Source: JAEZBP01 sp963832725
GTDB taxonomy: Bacteria > Myxococcota_A > Polyangia > Polyangiales > Sandaracinaceae
DNA: 64,000 nucleotides
Reading direction: 5' to 3'
Assembly (NCBI GenBank): GCA_963832725.1
Contig: CAWHVG010000005.1
Span: 372,001-436,000, forward strand
The notes beneath the pieces were generated by a model. The model ran no database searches. It saw only the letters and a list, made by a program, of their open reading frames with translations, and was not told the DNA's origin. A program made the translations under genes and the position numbers. Shown here one piece after another: positions 22,669 through 33,030 of the stretch. How positions within the stretch are numbered: the stretch's first letter is position 1; every line of letters begins with the position of its first letter.

Positions 22669-24471
22669 TCAGTCCGCGTACATCGCCTCGATGTCGCCGG
22701 CGAAATGCTCGTTCACCTTCTTGCGCTTCACTTTCAGCGTCGGCGTCAGCTCGCCCTCTTCGATGCCGAGCGGCCGGGGCAGAATGCGGATCTTCTTGAC
22801 TTGCTCCACGCGCGCCAGCTTACGGTTCACTTCTTCTACCGTGGCCCAGATGGCTTCGTGCACCTCTTTGCACTCGTGGACGGGACCGCTGAGACCGTTG
22901 TCTCTCATGAACTTCTCGACCGCCTCGAGGTCGGGCGAGACGAGCGCGGTGAGGTACTTGCGGCGGTCGCCGATGACCACCGCTTCATGCACGAGCGGGT
23001 TGTTCTTGATCCCCGACTCGATGTTCTTCGGCGTGATGTTCTTGCCGCCCGCCGTGATGATGATGTCCTTCTTCCGGCCGGTGATGTGCAGGAACCCATC
23101 CTCGTCGAAGCGGCCGAGATCCCCGGAATGAAGATAGCCGTCTCCGTCCAGCGTCTCGCGCGTCGCGGCCTCGTCCTTGAAGTAGCCGAGAAAGACGTTC
23201 GGACCTTTGACCAGGATCTCGCCGTCGTCCGCGATCTTCACCTCGACGCCCGGCAGCGCCGGCCCGACGGAGCCGAACTTCGTGCGCCCGAAGATGTTGA
23301 ACGAGGTGGGACCGCTGTCCTCGGACTGCCCGTAGATCTCCTGCACGATGATGTCGAGGCTGGCGAAGAACTCGACCACCTCACGGCTGATCGGCGCGGC
23401 GCCGCTGATGAGCACCGTCGCCTGATCCAGCCCGACGGCGGCCTTCAGCTTCGAGAACACCAAGCGCTGGGCCAGCGCGTATTGGAGACCGAGCAGACCC
23501 GCCGGCTCCTCGCCGCGGTTCTTCAGCGCATTGGCGCGCGTCGACACCCCGCGCGCCCACGCGACCAGCTTCGCCTTGGCGCCGGTGGCCTCGCGGAGCT
23601 TCGCATCGATGGCCGCCTGGAACTTCTCCCAGATGCGCGGGACGCCGAAGAAGACCGAGGGGCGGCACTCTTTCAGATTGTCGGGGACCAACTCGATCGA
23701 CTCCGCGTAGTAGACCGCGCTGCCGACCGTGATGGGGCCGTGGATCGTCGCCATCTGCTCGGCGATGTGCGAGAGCGGGAGGTAGCTCAAGCAGCGTCCG
23801 CCCGACTCCATGGCGGCGACCTGGGCCAGGATCCGCGCCGTCCAGGCGAGGTTCTGGTGAGAGAGCATCACCGCCTTGGGCGGCCCGGTCGTCCCCGACG
23901 TGTAGATCAGCGTGGCCGTCTGCTCGGCCTCGAGCGCCTCGATCCGGGCGCTCAGCTCGTCGCCGAGGCTCCGCTCGGCGCCCCCCGTCGTCATCGCGGC
24001 GTCGGCACCGAGCGCGAGGAAGTCGTCCCAACCGATCGCGAGCGGGTCATCGACCTTCGTGCCCTTCATGAGCACCACGCGCTTCAGGTGCGGGAGCTCG
24101 TCCCGCTTCGCGTCAATCTTCTTCCACTGCGCCTCGTTCTCGACGAGCGCGACCGGTGCCTCGGAGTGGTTCAGGATGTACGCGACCTCGTCGGGCGAAC
24201 AGGTCGTGTAGATCCCCGCCGGCGCCGCGCCCGCGGACATGGCGGCCACGTCCATGATCACCCACTCGGGACGGTTGAACCCGAGGATGCAGGTCCGGTC
24301 TCCGACGGCGACGCCGAGCCGGACGAGCGCGCGGGCGGCGCGCTGCACCTGGTCCGCGAATTCCGCGAAGCTGGTCGCGTGCCAGATCCCGCCCTGCTTC
24401 ACGAGGTAGCCGGGAGCGTCGGGCCGCTTCTTCGCCTGCTCCAGCAATCGATGAACGATCGTATCCGCCAT
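22669..24471 (-). CDS. Long-chain fatty-acid-CoA ligase (FAA1/FadD15 type)
   Basis: 600 residues, typical for COG1022 AMP-forming synthetases. P-loop-like YTSGTTGPPKAVMLSHQN, adenylate motif YGQSED and C-terminal HSGDLGRFDEDGFLHITGR are present, with Lys-containing GGKNI. It activates long-chain fatty acids to acyl-CoA. AGGAG five bases before ATG 24,471 supports the start. A promoter-like TTGCGG-N15-TACAAT lies just upstream. Confidence 0.94.
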   Translation of the reverse strand: MADTIVHRLLEQAKKRPDAPGYLVKQGGIWHATSFAEFADQVQRAARALVRLGVAVGDRTCILGFNRPEWVIMDVAAMSAGAAPAGIYTTCSPDEVAYILNHSEAPVALVENEAQWKKIDAKRDELPHLKRVVLMKGTKVDDPLAIGWDDFLALGADAAMTTGGAERSLGDELSARIEALEAEQTATLIYTSGTTGPPKAVMLSHQNLAWTARILAQVAAMESGGRCLSYLPLSHIAEQMATIHGPITVGSAVYYAESIELVPDNLKECRPSVFFGVPRIWEKFQAAIDAKLREATGAKAKLVAWARGVSTRANALKNRGEEPAGLLGLQYALAQRLVFSKLKAAVGLDQATVLISGAAPISREVVEFFASLDIIVQEIYGQSEDSGPTSFNIFGRTKFGSVGPALPGVEVKIADDGEILVKGPNVFLGYFKDEAATRETLDGDGYLHSGDLGRFDEDGFLHITGRKKDIIITAGGKNITPKNIESGIKNNPLVHEAVVIGDRRKYLTALVSPDLEAVEKFMRDNGLSGPVHECKEVHEAIWATVEEVNRKLARVEQVKKIRILPRPLGIEEGELTPTLKVKRKKVNEHFAGDIEAMYAD

Positions 24472-24491
24472 GCGCACTCCTAGGGACGCGG

Positions 24492-24518
24492 ATTGTACAT
24501 GAGGAAGGGACGCCGCAA
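24492..24518 (-). promoter_or_regulatory. Possible sigma-70 promoter of acyl-CoA ligase
   Basis: On the minus strand TTGCGG and TACAAT are separated by 15 bp, shorter than the optimal 17; TACAAT is a strong -10. It lies 20-45 bp before the start codon. Confidence 0.4.
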
Positions 24519-24582
24519 CGCCTTTCGCGCGCGGCCTTTTCACGCGCGGCCGTTGGCGTAGGGCCGTTCGATCGGGCTGGCG

Positions 24583-25639
24583 TCAGCAGGAGTGCGACGC
24601 GCAGGGGTTCCAGGTGCAGGTCGACGCGTTACAGAACTGCCAACCGGAGCCGCCACCGCTCGGCGTGCAGCACTGGAAGTCGGTGCCGCGGCTCGACATG
24701 CACTGGGCGCCGGGCGCGAGCTGACAGCTCCCCCAGCTGCACGAGCTGCTGCAGACCTCGACGCCGCAGGTCGTCGCGCTGCCTGCCGAGTTGGTGTCGC
24801 AGCCGGTGCGCGAAGCCCCCGGCGCGCAGACGCCCTCGCCGGAGCACGCGCTCCAGCTCCCCCACGAACCCCAGCCGCAGCTCGACGCGCAGGTCCGCGT
24901 GCGCGTGTGCATGCCGCAGTTGCCGCAGGCCTCCGTCTGGCTGTCGGTCTGGCCGGGCGTACACACGCCGCCGCCGCCGCCGCTGCAGGTGCTCCACGTG
25001 CCCCAGCTGCCCCACGAGCAGTCGCCCTGGCAGGTGCGAGTCCGCGTCTGGGTGCCGCCGCAGCTCCCGCACGACTGGCTGCCCATGTCCGTGGTGCCGG
25101 CCGCGCACACGCCCTCGCCCATGCAGACGTAGGGCCCCCAGGTGCAGTCGCTCTGGCAGGTGCGCTGCTGCGTGCCGCAGTTGCCGCAGGCACCGCCGCT
25201 GGTGTCGACGTCGCCCGGGCTGCAAGCACCCGTGCCGGCGCAGGTGCAGGTCGTCGGCGCGCTGCACATGTCCCAGGTGCCGTTCGTGCAGTGCGTGACG
25301 CCGGAGCCGCAGTCGCTGGTGCAGGTCCGGGTCGCGGTGCTGCCGACGGAGGCGTCGAGGTCGTCGCAGTCGGTGCTGGCGGGCACGCCGTCTCCGTCCG
25401 CATCGGTCCCGCTGCTGATGCACTCGCCGCGCTGACAGATCTGCCCGGTCGGGCAGGCCGGATCGCAGACGGGGTTGAGCGCCGCGTCGATGCCCGCGTC
25501 GAGCACGCCCGGCGCGGCGTCGAGGCGACTCCGTTGGCCACCGTCCCCGCCGCGCGAGTTGATGCCACCACCACCGGAAGCGCACGCCACCAAGAGAGGG
25601 GCGAGGGACAAGTACGTGATCCAGAATCGTTCGACGCAC
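24583..25639 (-). CDS. Cys/Trp-rich lipoprotein with thrombospondin-1-like repeats
   Basis: About 351 residues after removal of one extra A at 25,625/25,626. That repair joins GTG (MRRTIWITY...) to LAPLLVACAS, a lipobox. The mature protein has repeated CGNCG..QRTC..DCTWG and WGSWGTWSTCSG units, like thrombospondin type-1 modules, plus a TDADGDGVPASTDCDD calcium loop. It is probably surface-exposed and involved in binding. Without the repair no good start is available in the reading frame. Confidence 0.78.
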
Positions 25640-25864
25640 GGCGCCGTCAGTCTCGCACACCCGCGCGGGCACTCGCCAGCCGACGCCGCTGGATGGGAAC
25701 GCCGCCCGAAGTCGGGCCCGGCCGACGGGATCCGGGCGCACCCGCGATCGAGAGGCGGGGCCGACCACGGGCAGGCGCAGCGCGCGCGGCCTCGTCCCGG
25801 CCTCGAGGCGGCACACCGCCGTACGCACCACGGGCCGCATTGCCGATGGGAGATCGGCGGCTCT

Positions 25865-28664
25865 TCAGCTCCCGCTGCCCGAATCGCGGACGTCGGCCAG
25901 CGCGCGTGTCGCTTCCTGCGCACCGCGCTCCCCGCGGGCGCGAGCAAAGAGCACGGCGCCGCGCGCGCCGGTGCAGACCAGCGCCTCCGCCGCTCGCTGG
26001 CGGGTGGGCGCGTCGTCGGCCTCGGTCAGATCCCGGAGCAGCGCGCGGCGGCGCTGGAGCGGGTCGAGCAGGCGGATCCCCTCCGGCGACGCCGCACCGA
26101 GCGCCTCGCAGAGCTTCGAGAAGGGCGCGACGTAGCCCGCCTCGCGGTTGGAGAGCGGTCCGGCGATGGCGCGCTGGAGCGCGGTCGGATCGGCCGCGGC
26201 GAAGAGCCAGGGCGGAATCCGCCAGCGCGCGCCCGTTGGAGGTCGCCACGTCCTCGTCTTCGTGGATCAACGCGGCCAGCGCTTCCGCCGCCGCGTCGTC
26301 GGCGCCGAGCGCCAGCGCCACCGCGGCCTGCGCCTTGGCCCGGTCGTCGCCGAGGAGCTGCGCCAGCTCGGTGCGGCTCTCGGGCGTCGCGAAGAGGCCG
26401 AGCAGCACCGCGGAGCGACCCGTCCGGTCGTCGTCCTCGCCGCCCCGCACGAACCCCATCAGGCGGGCGACGCTGGAAGGCGCGACGCCGTGGCGCAGGA
26501 GGCGGAACGCGGCGGAGCGGACCGCACGCGGCGCGCGTCCGTCCAGCATCACGTCGAGCACGTGGTCGCGGGTCCCTTCGGGCGCGATCACCCCGAGCGT
26601 GTCGGCGATGGCCACGCGGATCCGCGGATCGGTGGTCGGCTCCTCGAGCTGCGCGACCAGCGCCGGCGCCACGTCGGCCGACTCGCCAGATGCCACGACG
26701 TCGAGCGCGACCAGCCGGTAGAGTCCCTGCTCCTCGGTGATCGGCGTCGCCAGCGGCTCGCCCACTTCGCGGCGGGCCATCTCCACCGCCCGCTCGTTTC
26801 CGCAGCGCCCCAGCATCCGGAGCGCGCTCGTCTTCGTCTGCCGCGAGAAGAGCCACCTCTGCACCGCGCGCTGGGTGTCCTCGCCGCAGACCCCGGCCGA
26901 CGCCATCGCGTCGAGCGCCGCCACCCTGAGCTCGCTCGAGCCCGTCGCGATCGAGCGCAGGCGCTCTTCCACCGTCTCGGGCGCCCCCGTCCGACCGAGC
27001 AGCGCGATCGCCGTGCGGACGCGATCGGCGTCCTCGCTCTCGAGCATCGGCGAGAGCACCTCCACCAGTCGCGGATCGGACGCGGCGGCGAGCGCCTCGG
27101 CGGTCTTCAAGCGGTCGCGCGCGGAAGGGCTCTCCTCCCCCTGCAACGCCGCGACCAGCACATCCGACGCGCGCGGATCCCCGGAGCTTTCGAGCTCGTC
27201 GATCAGCGCGCGGCGCGTCCCGGCGTCGGGCGCGTGGGGCAGGAGCATTCCCAGGCCGGGCGCACCGACGTCGTGGTGCATCTGCGAGTAGAGCGTGTTC
27301 CAGCGGGTCGGATCGCGAGAGAGCATCGCGGCCACCTGCGCCGGCGCGGAGCTCATGCCGCAGCGCGCGAGGGTGACCACCGCCGTGCTGGCGACGGCCG
27401 CGTCGGCATCCTGGGCCGCGCTCGTGATCACCTGCTCGTCCCCGGCTTGGCAGACCTCGCCCAGGTGGTAGGCGGCGAACTGCCGGACCGTCCCCGACTC
27501 GTTGGTGAGCGCGGCCAGGAGCCCCTCGCGGCCCATCAGATCGGCGAGCGCGCCGGGGTCGTAGCTCGGGAGCGAGGGGGCGTCGCCCGCCGCGACGGCG
27601 GCGATCAACGCGTCCAGACCGCGACCGTCGCCGAGGCGCGCCAGGGCCCACGCCGCGCGGCTGCGGAGCGTCGTGTCCTCCGCGTCGAGGAGCCCGCCGA
27701 GCGCCGTCATCGCGGGCTGCGCGTCGGGCGGACCAATCTCGGCCAGCGCGCCGGCCGCCGCGCGCTGCACCTCGAGCGAGCCGTCGAGCGCCTCCGTCAA
27801 GAGGCTCACCGCCTGCCCGTCGTGGTGCTCGCCGAGGAATGCGATCGCCCTGAGCTCGGACTCGTCGTCGAGCCCTTCCGCCAAGAGCTCGCGCACGCGG
27901 GTCACGCCCTCGCCTTCCGGCAACGCCAGCGCCGCGTCGAGCGCCTGCCGCGCCTGATCGCGGCTGCGCATCTGGAGGAGCACGACGCTCGTCGCCGCCA
28001 GCGCGCCGACGAGGATCACCACCCCGCCGATCTTCGCTGCGAGCGGCACGCTCTTGGACTTCGCGAGGAAGACCATCGTGCCCATGATCGTGCCGGCGAA
28101 GGTCTTGCTGCCGCCGAAGCCGCCGCCCGGCTTGGCCTTCTGCACCATGCCGGCGGGGGCTGCCGGACGGAGGCCTTCCGGCGCCACCGGCTCGCGCCCG
28201 GCTGCGCCCGGTGAGAACGGATTGGGCGCCGGCGCGAAGGGATCGGCCGGCGCGCTCGGCGGCGACTGCGGCGGGAACGATGCGGCGCTCGGATGCGAAG
28301 GCGCCGACTGCGGCGGGAGCGACGCACTGCTCGGCGGCGGCTGAAACGACGGCGAGCTCGACGCGCGCGGCGCCGACGGAGCCATCGGCCGCGCGGAGGG
28401 GTGCGCCGACGGAGCCATCGGATGCGGCGGCGCGGAAGGACGCGATCGCGCGGCGGGCGCCATCGGCCGAGGCGGGACCGACGGGCTGGGCGCCTGCGGC
28501 CTCTGCGGCTGCGGCCTCTGCGGCTGCGGCCTGTGGGGCGCCTGCGGCCTCTGCGCGGGGGGCGCCATCGGATGGTGCGTCGGCGCCGAGATCTGAGTCG
28601 CCTCCTCTTCGAGGTCGGCGGGTTCGTCCCAGTCGGAAGGACCGGGATATCGGGGATCGGACAT
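25865..28664 (-). CDS. HEAT-repeat (PBS-lyase-type) membrane protein
   Basis: About 932 residues after repair of an extra A at 26,216/26,217. Residues 1-200 are Pro/Ser/Gln-rich, with repeated RPQPQRPQ. A single membrane segment (about 208-232) follows, then about 650 residues of HEAT-like repeats (ALAEIGPPDAQPAM, ALARLGDGRGLDAL). The repaired C-terminus continues the helices (PPWLFAAADPTALQ). It lies 21 bp after a Ser/Thr kinase gene, so it is probably co-transcribed and may be the kinase's scaffold or substrate. Topology suggests a cytoplasmic N-terminus and exported repeats, but this is uncertain. Confidence 0.85.
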
Positions 28665-28685
28665 GTGAAGCTCCGCGGGGGGACG

Positions 28686-29858
28686 TCAGCGGCGGCGGTT
28701 GGGATCGTGAGCGTGCTCGCCGGGTAGGAAGCGGCGAGCGAGATCGGCGATGCGGCGACCGAAGCCCGGACGGTTCGGGTCGGCTTTGCGGGTGCCGGGC
28801 GGCGCCGGACGGACCGGCAGGCCCGCCGCCCGCTTGGCGCGGCGCTGGCGGATCTCGTCCGTGCTCGCCACGCGCGTGGGCGCGCTCTCCATCGGCGCCG
28901 TCGCCTCTTCGGCCGGCGCCTCGAGCACCCATTCGATGAGATTGGCGAGGTCGGGAGTCCCGTACGAGGTCCCGAGCTCGAGCGCGAGCGCCTCGTTCAG
29001 AGAGACGCCCATCTCCCAGGCGGTCGGGAAGCGGTCCACCGGATCGACGGCGAGCGCGCGGTAGACGGTGTTGGCCAACCCGGGGGGCACGTCGTCGCGG
29101 AAGCGATCGAGCGGCGCCACCTTCGGCGTCCGCGCCCGCATGATCGCGCGCACCGGATCGCTGGGCGGATAGAAGGGCTCACCGCTCAGGAGCTCGTGCA
29201 GCATGATGCCGGCGGCGAAGATGTCGGTGCGCGCGTCGACCCGCTCCCCGCGCGCCTGCTCGGGGGACATGTAGCTCGCCTTGCCTTTGATCTCGCCGGG
29301 CATGGTCGTCATCGGCGCGATCGTCGATTTGGCCACGCCGAAGTCGGTGATCTTCACCTGCCCCTCGTACGAGAGGAGCACGTTCTGTGGTGACACGTCG
29401 CGATGTACGATCCCGAGCGGCCGACCGCTGAGATCGCACTGCCGGTGCGCGGCGTCGAGCCCCTCGCAGAGCTCGCGGACGATGTGGACGGCGGCCGGCA
29501 CCGGCAGCAGCACGCCCTTCTCGCCCGCCGCGCGGAGCAGCGTGAGCGCATCGATGCCCGCCACGAACTCCATGGCGATGTAATACGTGCCGTCCACGCA
29601 CCCGAGATCGCTGACCTGCACCACGTTCGGATGCTGGATCTGCGAGACCAGCTTCGCCTCGGTCACGAAGGACTCGATCCAGCTCGCGTTCTCGACCATC
29701 TCGGGCCGGATCTGCTTGATGCAGACGAGCTTCTCGAACCCGCCGGGGCCGGGGAGCGACGCCGCGTGCACGGTCGCCATGCCGCCTGAGCCAATCTCCC
29801 AGCGCAGCTCGTAGGGACCGAAGCGCTGCCCGGCTCCATCCCCGGGAGGTGCCTTCAT
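28686..29858 (-). CDS. Soluble eukaryote-like Ser/Thr protein kinase
   Basis: 390 residues. Kinase domain (about 12-285): glycine loop IGSGGMATVH, catalytic Lys in VCIKQI, HRDVSPQNVLL, ITDFGVAK and SYMSPEQARG. The C-terminal 100 residues are basic and Pro-rich with no membrane segment, so it is likely cytosolic. It leads an operon with the HEAT-repeat gene. ATG at 29,858 has no visible Shine-Dalgarno sequence and lies six bases after TATAGT. Confidence 0.93.
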   Translation of the reverse strand: MKAPPGDGAGQRFGPYELRWEIGSGGMATVHAASLPGPGGFEKLVCIKQIRPEMVENASWIESFVTEAKLVSQIQHPNVVQVSDLGCVDGTYYIAMEFVAGIDALTLLRAAGEKGVLLPVPAAVHIVRELCEGLDAAHRQCDLSGRPLGIVHRDVSPQNVLLSYEGQVKITDFGVAKSTIAPMTTMPGEIKGKASYMSPEQARGERVDARTDIFAAGIMLHELLSGEPFYPPSDPVRAIMRARTPKVAPLDRFRDDVPPGLANTVYRALAVDPVDRFPTAWEMGVSLNEALALELGTSYGTPDLANLIEWVLEAPAEEATAPMESAPTRVASTDEIRQRRAKRAAGLPVRPAPPGTRKADPNRPGFGRRIADLARRFLPGEHAHDPNRRR

Positions 29859-29870
29859 CTTGCAACTATA
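29859..29870 (-). promoter_or_regulatory. Possible leaderless promoter of Ser/Thr kinase
   Basis: TATAGT on the minus strand (29,870-29,865) is separated from ATG by six bases (TGCAAG). A start of transcription at or beside the ATG would give a leaderless mRNA. Confidence 0.5.
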
Positions 29871-30027
29871 CCGGCGTACCGCCCGAGCGCGCATCGGGCG
29901 AAGTGCCGACGCGCACGTCGAACGCCCTCCATCTCGCGGCGCGCAGGCCGATTTCTGGCAAACCGCGACGTTCACGGCCGAATTCGAACGAGAAAACGAC
30001 GCGAATTGCCTCGGTCACGGCGCCTGC

Positions 30028-30669
30028 TCAGCGGCCGCGGCGACCGAAACCGCGCCCCGGACCGCCGCCGAAGCGCCGCCCGCACGGCTCCTGAGGCGCA
30101 GCGAGAATCGCCCGGAACCGCTCCTCCGAGAGGTGCGAAGGCGCGTAGTCGGCGCCGCGCGCCCGGAGCTGCCGCATGAACGCCCGCAGGTGGTTGCCCG
30201 ATCCGCAGGCGAGCAGATCGTAGGTGCGGATCACCTCTGGATCGCTCGTGCGCGCCCGCTTCTCCTCGAGGTCGTGGATGTCCAGCTCCTCGATCTCGGC
30301 GCCGACCCGGAGCGCCGCCACCAGCGAACCGCTTCCCCTCTGGGTCAGTCGCACGAAGAGCGCTCGGAGCGACGGATCCTGGAACGCGCCCGTCGCGTCA
30401 TCGGTCACCGGATCGGCGATCCCCCGCTGGGTGAGGAGCATCCCGACCCGAGCCATGTGCCGCTCCTCCGCCGACTCGATGTTTTCGAAGATGGGCAGGT
30501 CCCACCGCTGCCCGAGCACCCGGTAGACGTCTCGCGCCAGCTTCTCCTCCTCGCGGAGGTAGCGCAGATCGGACGCGAGCGGCGCCGCTCCTGCCGGAGG
30601 CTGGGCACGAGCAGCCGGAGCGAATGCGAACAGCGACGCGAGCGCGATCGACACGAGATGGCGAGGCAT
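30028..30669 (-). CDS. Secreted DUF2202 (ferritin-like) protein
   Basis: 213 residues. A Sec signal (LASLFAFAPAARAQ) precedes the DUF2202 core: YLREEEKLARDVYR, FENIESAEERHMARV and a second helix pair with EELDIHDLEEK. The spaced Glu and His residues fit a four-helix ferritin-like di-metal site. The C-terminus is Gly/Arg-rich (GRRFGGGPGRGFGRRGR). An inverted repeat at 30,690-30,716 lies just before the start. Role in metal or stress handling is inferred from the family only. Confidence 0.87.
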   Translation of the reverse strand: MPRHLVSIALASLFAFAPAARAQPPAGAAPLASDLRYLREEEKLARDVYRVLGQRWDLPIFENIESAEERHMARVGMLLTQRGIADPVTDDATGAFQDPSLRALFVRLTQRGSGSLVAALRVGAEIEELDIHDLEEKRARTSDPEVIRTYDLLACGSGNHLRAFMRQLRARGADYAPSHLSEERFRAILAAPQEPCGRRFGGGPGRGFGRRGR

Positions 30670-30689
30670 GGGAGCTCCTCTTCGCGATG

Positions 30690-30716
30690 GTGAGCGCACA
30701 CCCACCATGTGCGCAC
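30690..30716. promoter_or_regulatory. Inverted repeat before DUF2202 gene
   Basis: Arms CGCACA and TGTGCG around a seven-base spacer, extended by GTG/CAC after a two-base bulge. It lies 20-50 bp before the start codon, so it could be an operator or a 5'-leader hairpin. Confidence 0.5.
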
Positions 30717-30749
30717 CGCGCGGCTCCCGGCCACGCGCCGCGCCGCGAT

Positions 30750-32963
30750 TCAGCGCAGCGCCGACTCGTCGAAGCGCGCGGCGAGCGTCCAGCCGAGCTC
30801 CTCGATGGTGTCGAAGACCACGATCTGGCCTCCGACCCGCGTCCAGCCGGTACCCCCCTCTTCGATCGCCCGCCCCAGCGCCGGCTCGAGCGGCGTGGCC
30901 TCGATCGGCGCGTCGCCGTGCAGCCCCACCCCGAGCCGCATCCCCTCCTGCTCCGTGTCGATGACCTCTTTCCCGTCCGCGTCCACGATGCTCGTCCGCG
31001 TCCAGCCGGGCTCGTCGAAGCGCATGACGCGGGCCAGATCGTCGAGCGCCATGTCCGCACCCGCCACCCCGAGCAGCGTCCCGTCCGGTGCGCGCACCGC
31101 GCGGTTGCAGGGCACCAGGATCGCGCTCCCGCTGGCGTCCGGATAGGGCCGTCCGAAGTGCACGCCCCACACTTCGCGCGCCTCGCGATACCAGGGCCGG
31201 CGGCGCGGATCGTAGTCCTCCGGGAAAGGCAGATAACCCGGGTAGTTCAGGAGCAACCCGTTCTCGAACCCGACGTAGGTCACGTGGAGCGGTGTCCGGC
31301 CCGCGTCGAGGAGCTCGTTCTGACGCGCGGCCGGCCACGTCGGCGCGCGGCGATCGAAGCTGCGCAGGAGCAGGTTTCGGAGGTCACGAGAGAGCGGCGG
31401 CATCACGCGGACCGTCCGCTCCACCTCCTCGAAGCGCACCGAAGGCGGGTAGAGATAGAGCGGCATGTCGAACGTCACGTCGAAGCCGTAGCGCTCCACC
31501 GGATGGAGCCCCTCGAGCGGCGGACCGTGGTCGACCAAGCGCCCGGCCACGCCGAACGCCAGCGGCCCCTCGCGCGGCGTCCCCTGCGCGAGCAGCCCCT
31601 CCGTCGCCACCGCCAGCCCCTCCACCAGCGCTCGCGCGCGGCCGAAGCGCGCGTCAATCTCCTCGCTCCGCCGGACCACCAGGCCGGTCAGCGCCGCGAG
31701 CCGCCGCTGCTCCGCGTCCGCCCGGCGCTGCTGGTAGAGCATCCAGCCCAGGCTCGCCGTCGCCGCCGAGAGCGCGAGCACGAGCGCCACCGCCACGGCG
31801 CCGACCACCACCGCCGGCCGCCGGCTCAAGCGGCGCCACAGCCGCGTCGTCCACGGGTCCGGCAGGACCGAGACCTCCTCGCCGCGCGCGAAGCGGCGCA
31901 CATCGTCGGCGAACGCCTCCACGCTCTCGTAGCGATTCTCCGGCTTCGGCTGCGTCGCCTTGGCCACGATGGCCCGCAACGCGGGTGGCACCTCCCGCCC
32001 GGCGGCCGTCTTCTCCAGCGGCTTTCGCTCCCCGGCGGCCGCCGAGAACACCTGCTTCATCAGCTCGCCTTCGCGCGGAAACGCCAGCGTGATGAGCTCC
32101 TGCAGGATCATCCCGAGCGCGAAGAGATCCGAAGCCGGCCCGTGGCGCGCGATCTCCCCGCTGGCCTGCTCGGGCGGCATGTACATCGGCGTCCCGACCA
32201 GCTCCCCATGCTGCGTCGCGCCGGGCGCGTCGACCCGCACGCTGCCCGAAGCGCTGACCACGCCTCCCGAAGAGCGCCTCTCCGCCGCGTCGAGCGCGTC
32301 GGAGAGCGACGAGTGCCCATCACCTTCGAGCCGCTCCTCGTCGGCGCCCAGCACCTTCGCCACGCCCCAGTCGACCAGATAGACCTCGTGATGCTCACCG
32401 AGGATCACGTTGTCCGGCTTCAGGTCGCGGTGAATCACCCCCTCGGAGTGCGCGTACGCGACCGCGTCGCAGACCTTGAGGAAGTGCTCCAGCCGCTCCG
32501 GCAGCGCGTGGTCCTCGCTCTCGGGCTTCTCTCGGCACTCCTTCACGTACGCGCGGAGCGTCAGCCCCGAGAGCATTCGCATCGTGAACGCGGGGGCGCT
32601 GCCACCCGCCTCCATCGCGTACACCGGCACGATGTTCGGATGCTCGAGCTGCGCGCCGACCTGCGCCTCGATCATGAAGCGGCGCAGCACCGCGGGGTGC
32701 TCGCAGAGATCCCCGTGCAGCACCTTGACCGCAACCGTGCGCCCGAGCTGCTTGTCGCGGGCGGCGATGACCATCCCCATCCCGCCGCGGCCGAGCTCCT
32801 CGAGCACCTCGTAGCGCTGGAGCACCGCGTCGCTCGGCTCGGGCTTCGAGCCGGCGTCGCTCGCGCGCTGCCCCGAGCGCACGTCGCCCGACGCCCCGGC
32901 GACGGAGACCCACGTCTGCGCCGTCCCGGCCTCGTCCTCGGGATGATGGTCCGCGCCGCCCAT
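30750..32963 (-). CDS. Transmembrane Ser/Thr kinase with extracytoplasmic Cache sensor
   Basis: 737 residues. Kinase domain (about 55-365): LGRGGMGMV, VAVKVL, HRDLKPDNVIL and DWG instead of DFG, with MYMPPEQA. A membrane segment lies at about 378-402, then a 330-residue C-terminal region. It carries DPRRRPWYR and GVAGADMALDDL, hallmarks of dCache ligand-binding domains. A cytoplasmic kinase is thus linked to an outside small-molecule sensor, the receptor-kinase arrangement. Start MGGADHHPED chosen; an upstream in-frame GTG at 33,062 is less likely. No partner gene is adjacent. Confidence 0.92.
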   Translation of the reverse strand: MGGADHHPEDEAGTAQTWVSVAGASGDVRSGQRASDAGSKPEPSDAVLQRYEVLEELGRGGMGMVIAARDKQLGRTVAVKVLHGDLCEHPAVLRRFMIEAQVGAQLEHPNIVPVYAMEAGGSAPAFTMRMLSGLTLRAYVKECREKPESEDHALPERLEHFLKVCDAVAYAHSEGVIHRDLKPDNVILGEHHEVYLVDWGVAKVLGADEERLEGDGHSSLSDALDAAERRSSGGVVSASGSVRVDAPGATQHGELVGTPMYMPPEQASGEIARHGPASDLFALGMILQELITLAFPREGELMKQVFSAAAGERKPLEKTAAGREVPPALRAIVAKATQPKPENRYESVEAFADDVRRFARGEEVSVLPDPWTTRLWRRLSRRPAVVVGAVAVALVLALSAATASLGWMLYQQRRADAEQRRLAALTGLVVRRSEEIDARFGRARALVEGLAVATEGLLAQGTPREGPLAFGVAGRLVDHGPPLEGLHPVERYGFDVTFDMPLYLYPPSVRFEEVERTVRVMPPLSRDLRNLLLRSFDRRAPTWPAARQNELLDAGRTPLHVTYVGFENGLLLNYPGYLPFPEDYDPRRRPWYREAREVWGVHFGRPYPDASGSAILVPCNRAVRAPDGTLLGVAGADMALDDLARVMRFDEPGWTRTSIVDADGKEVIDTEQEGMRLGVGLHGDAPIEATPLEPALGRAIEEGGTGWTRVGGQIVVFDTIEELGWTLAARFDESALR

Positions 32964-33030
32964 CGATGCGGCCGATGGTACATCGCCGGGTCGCCCGACG
33001 TGCGCCGGGCCACCTACGCGCACGCCGAGG

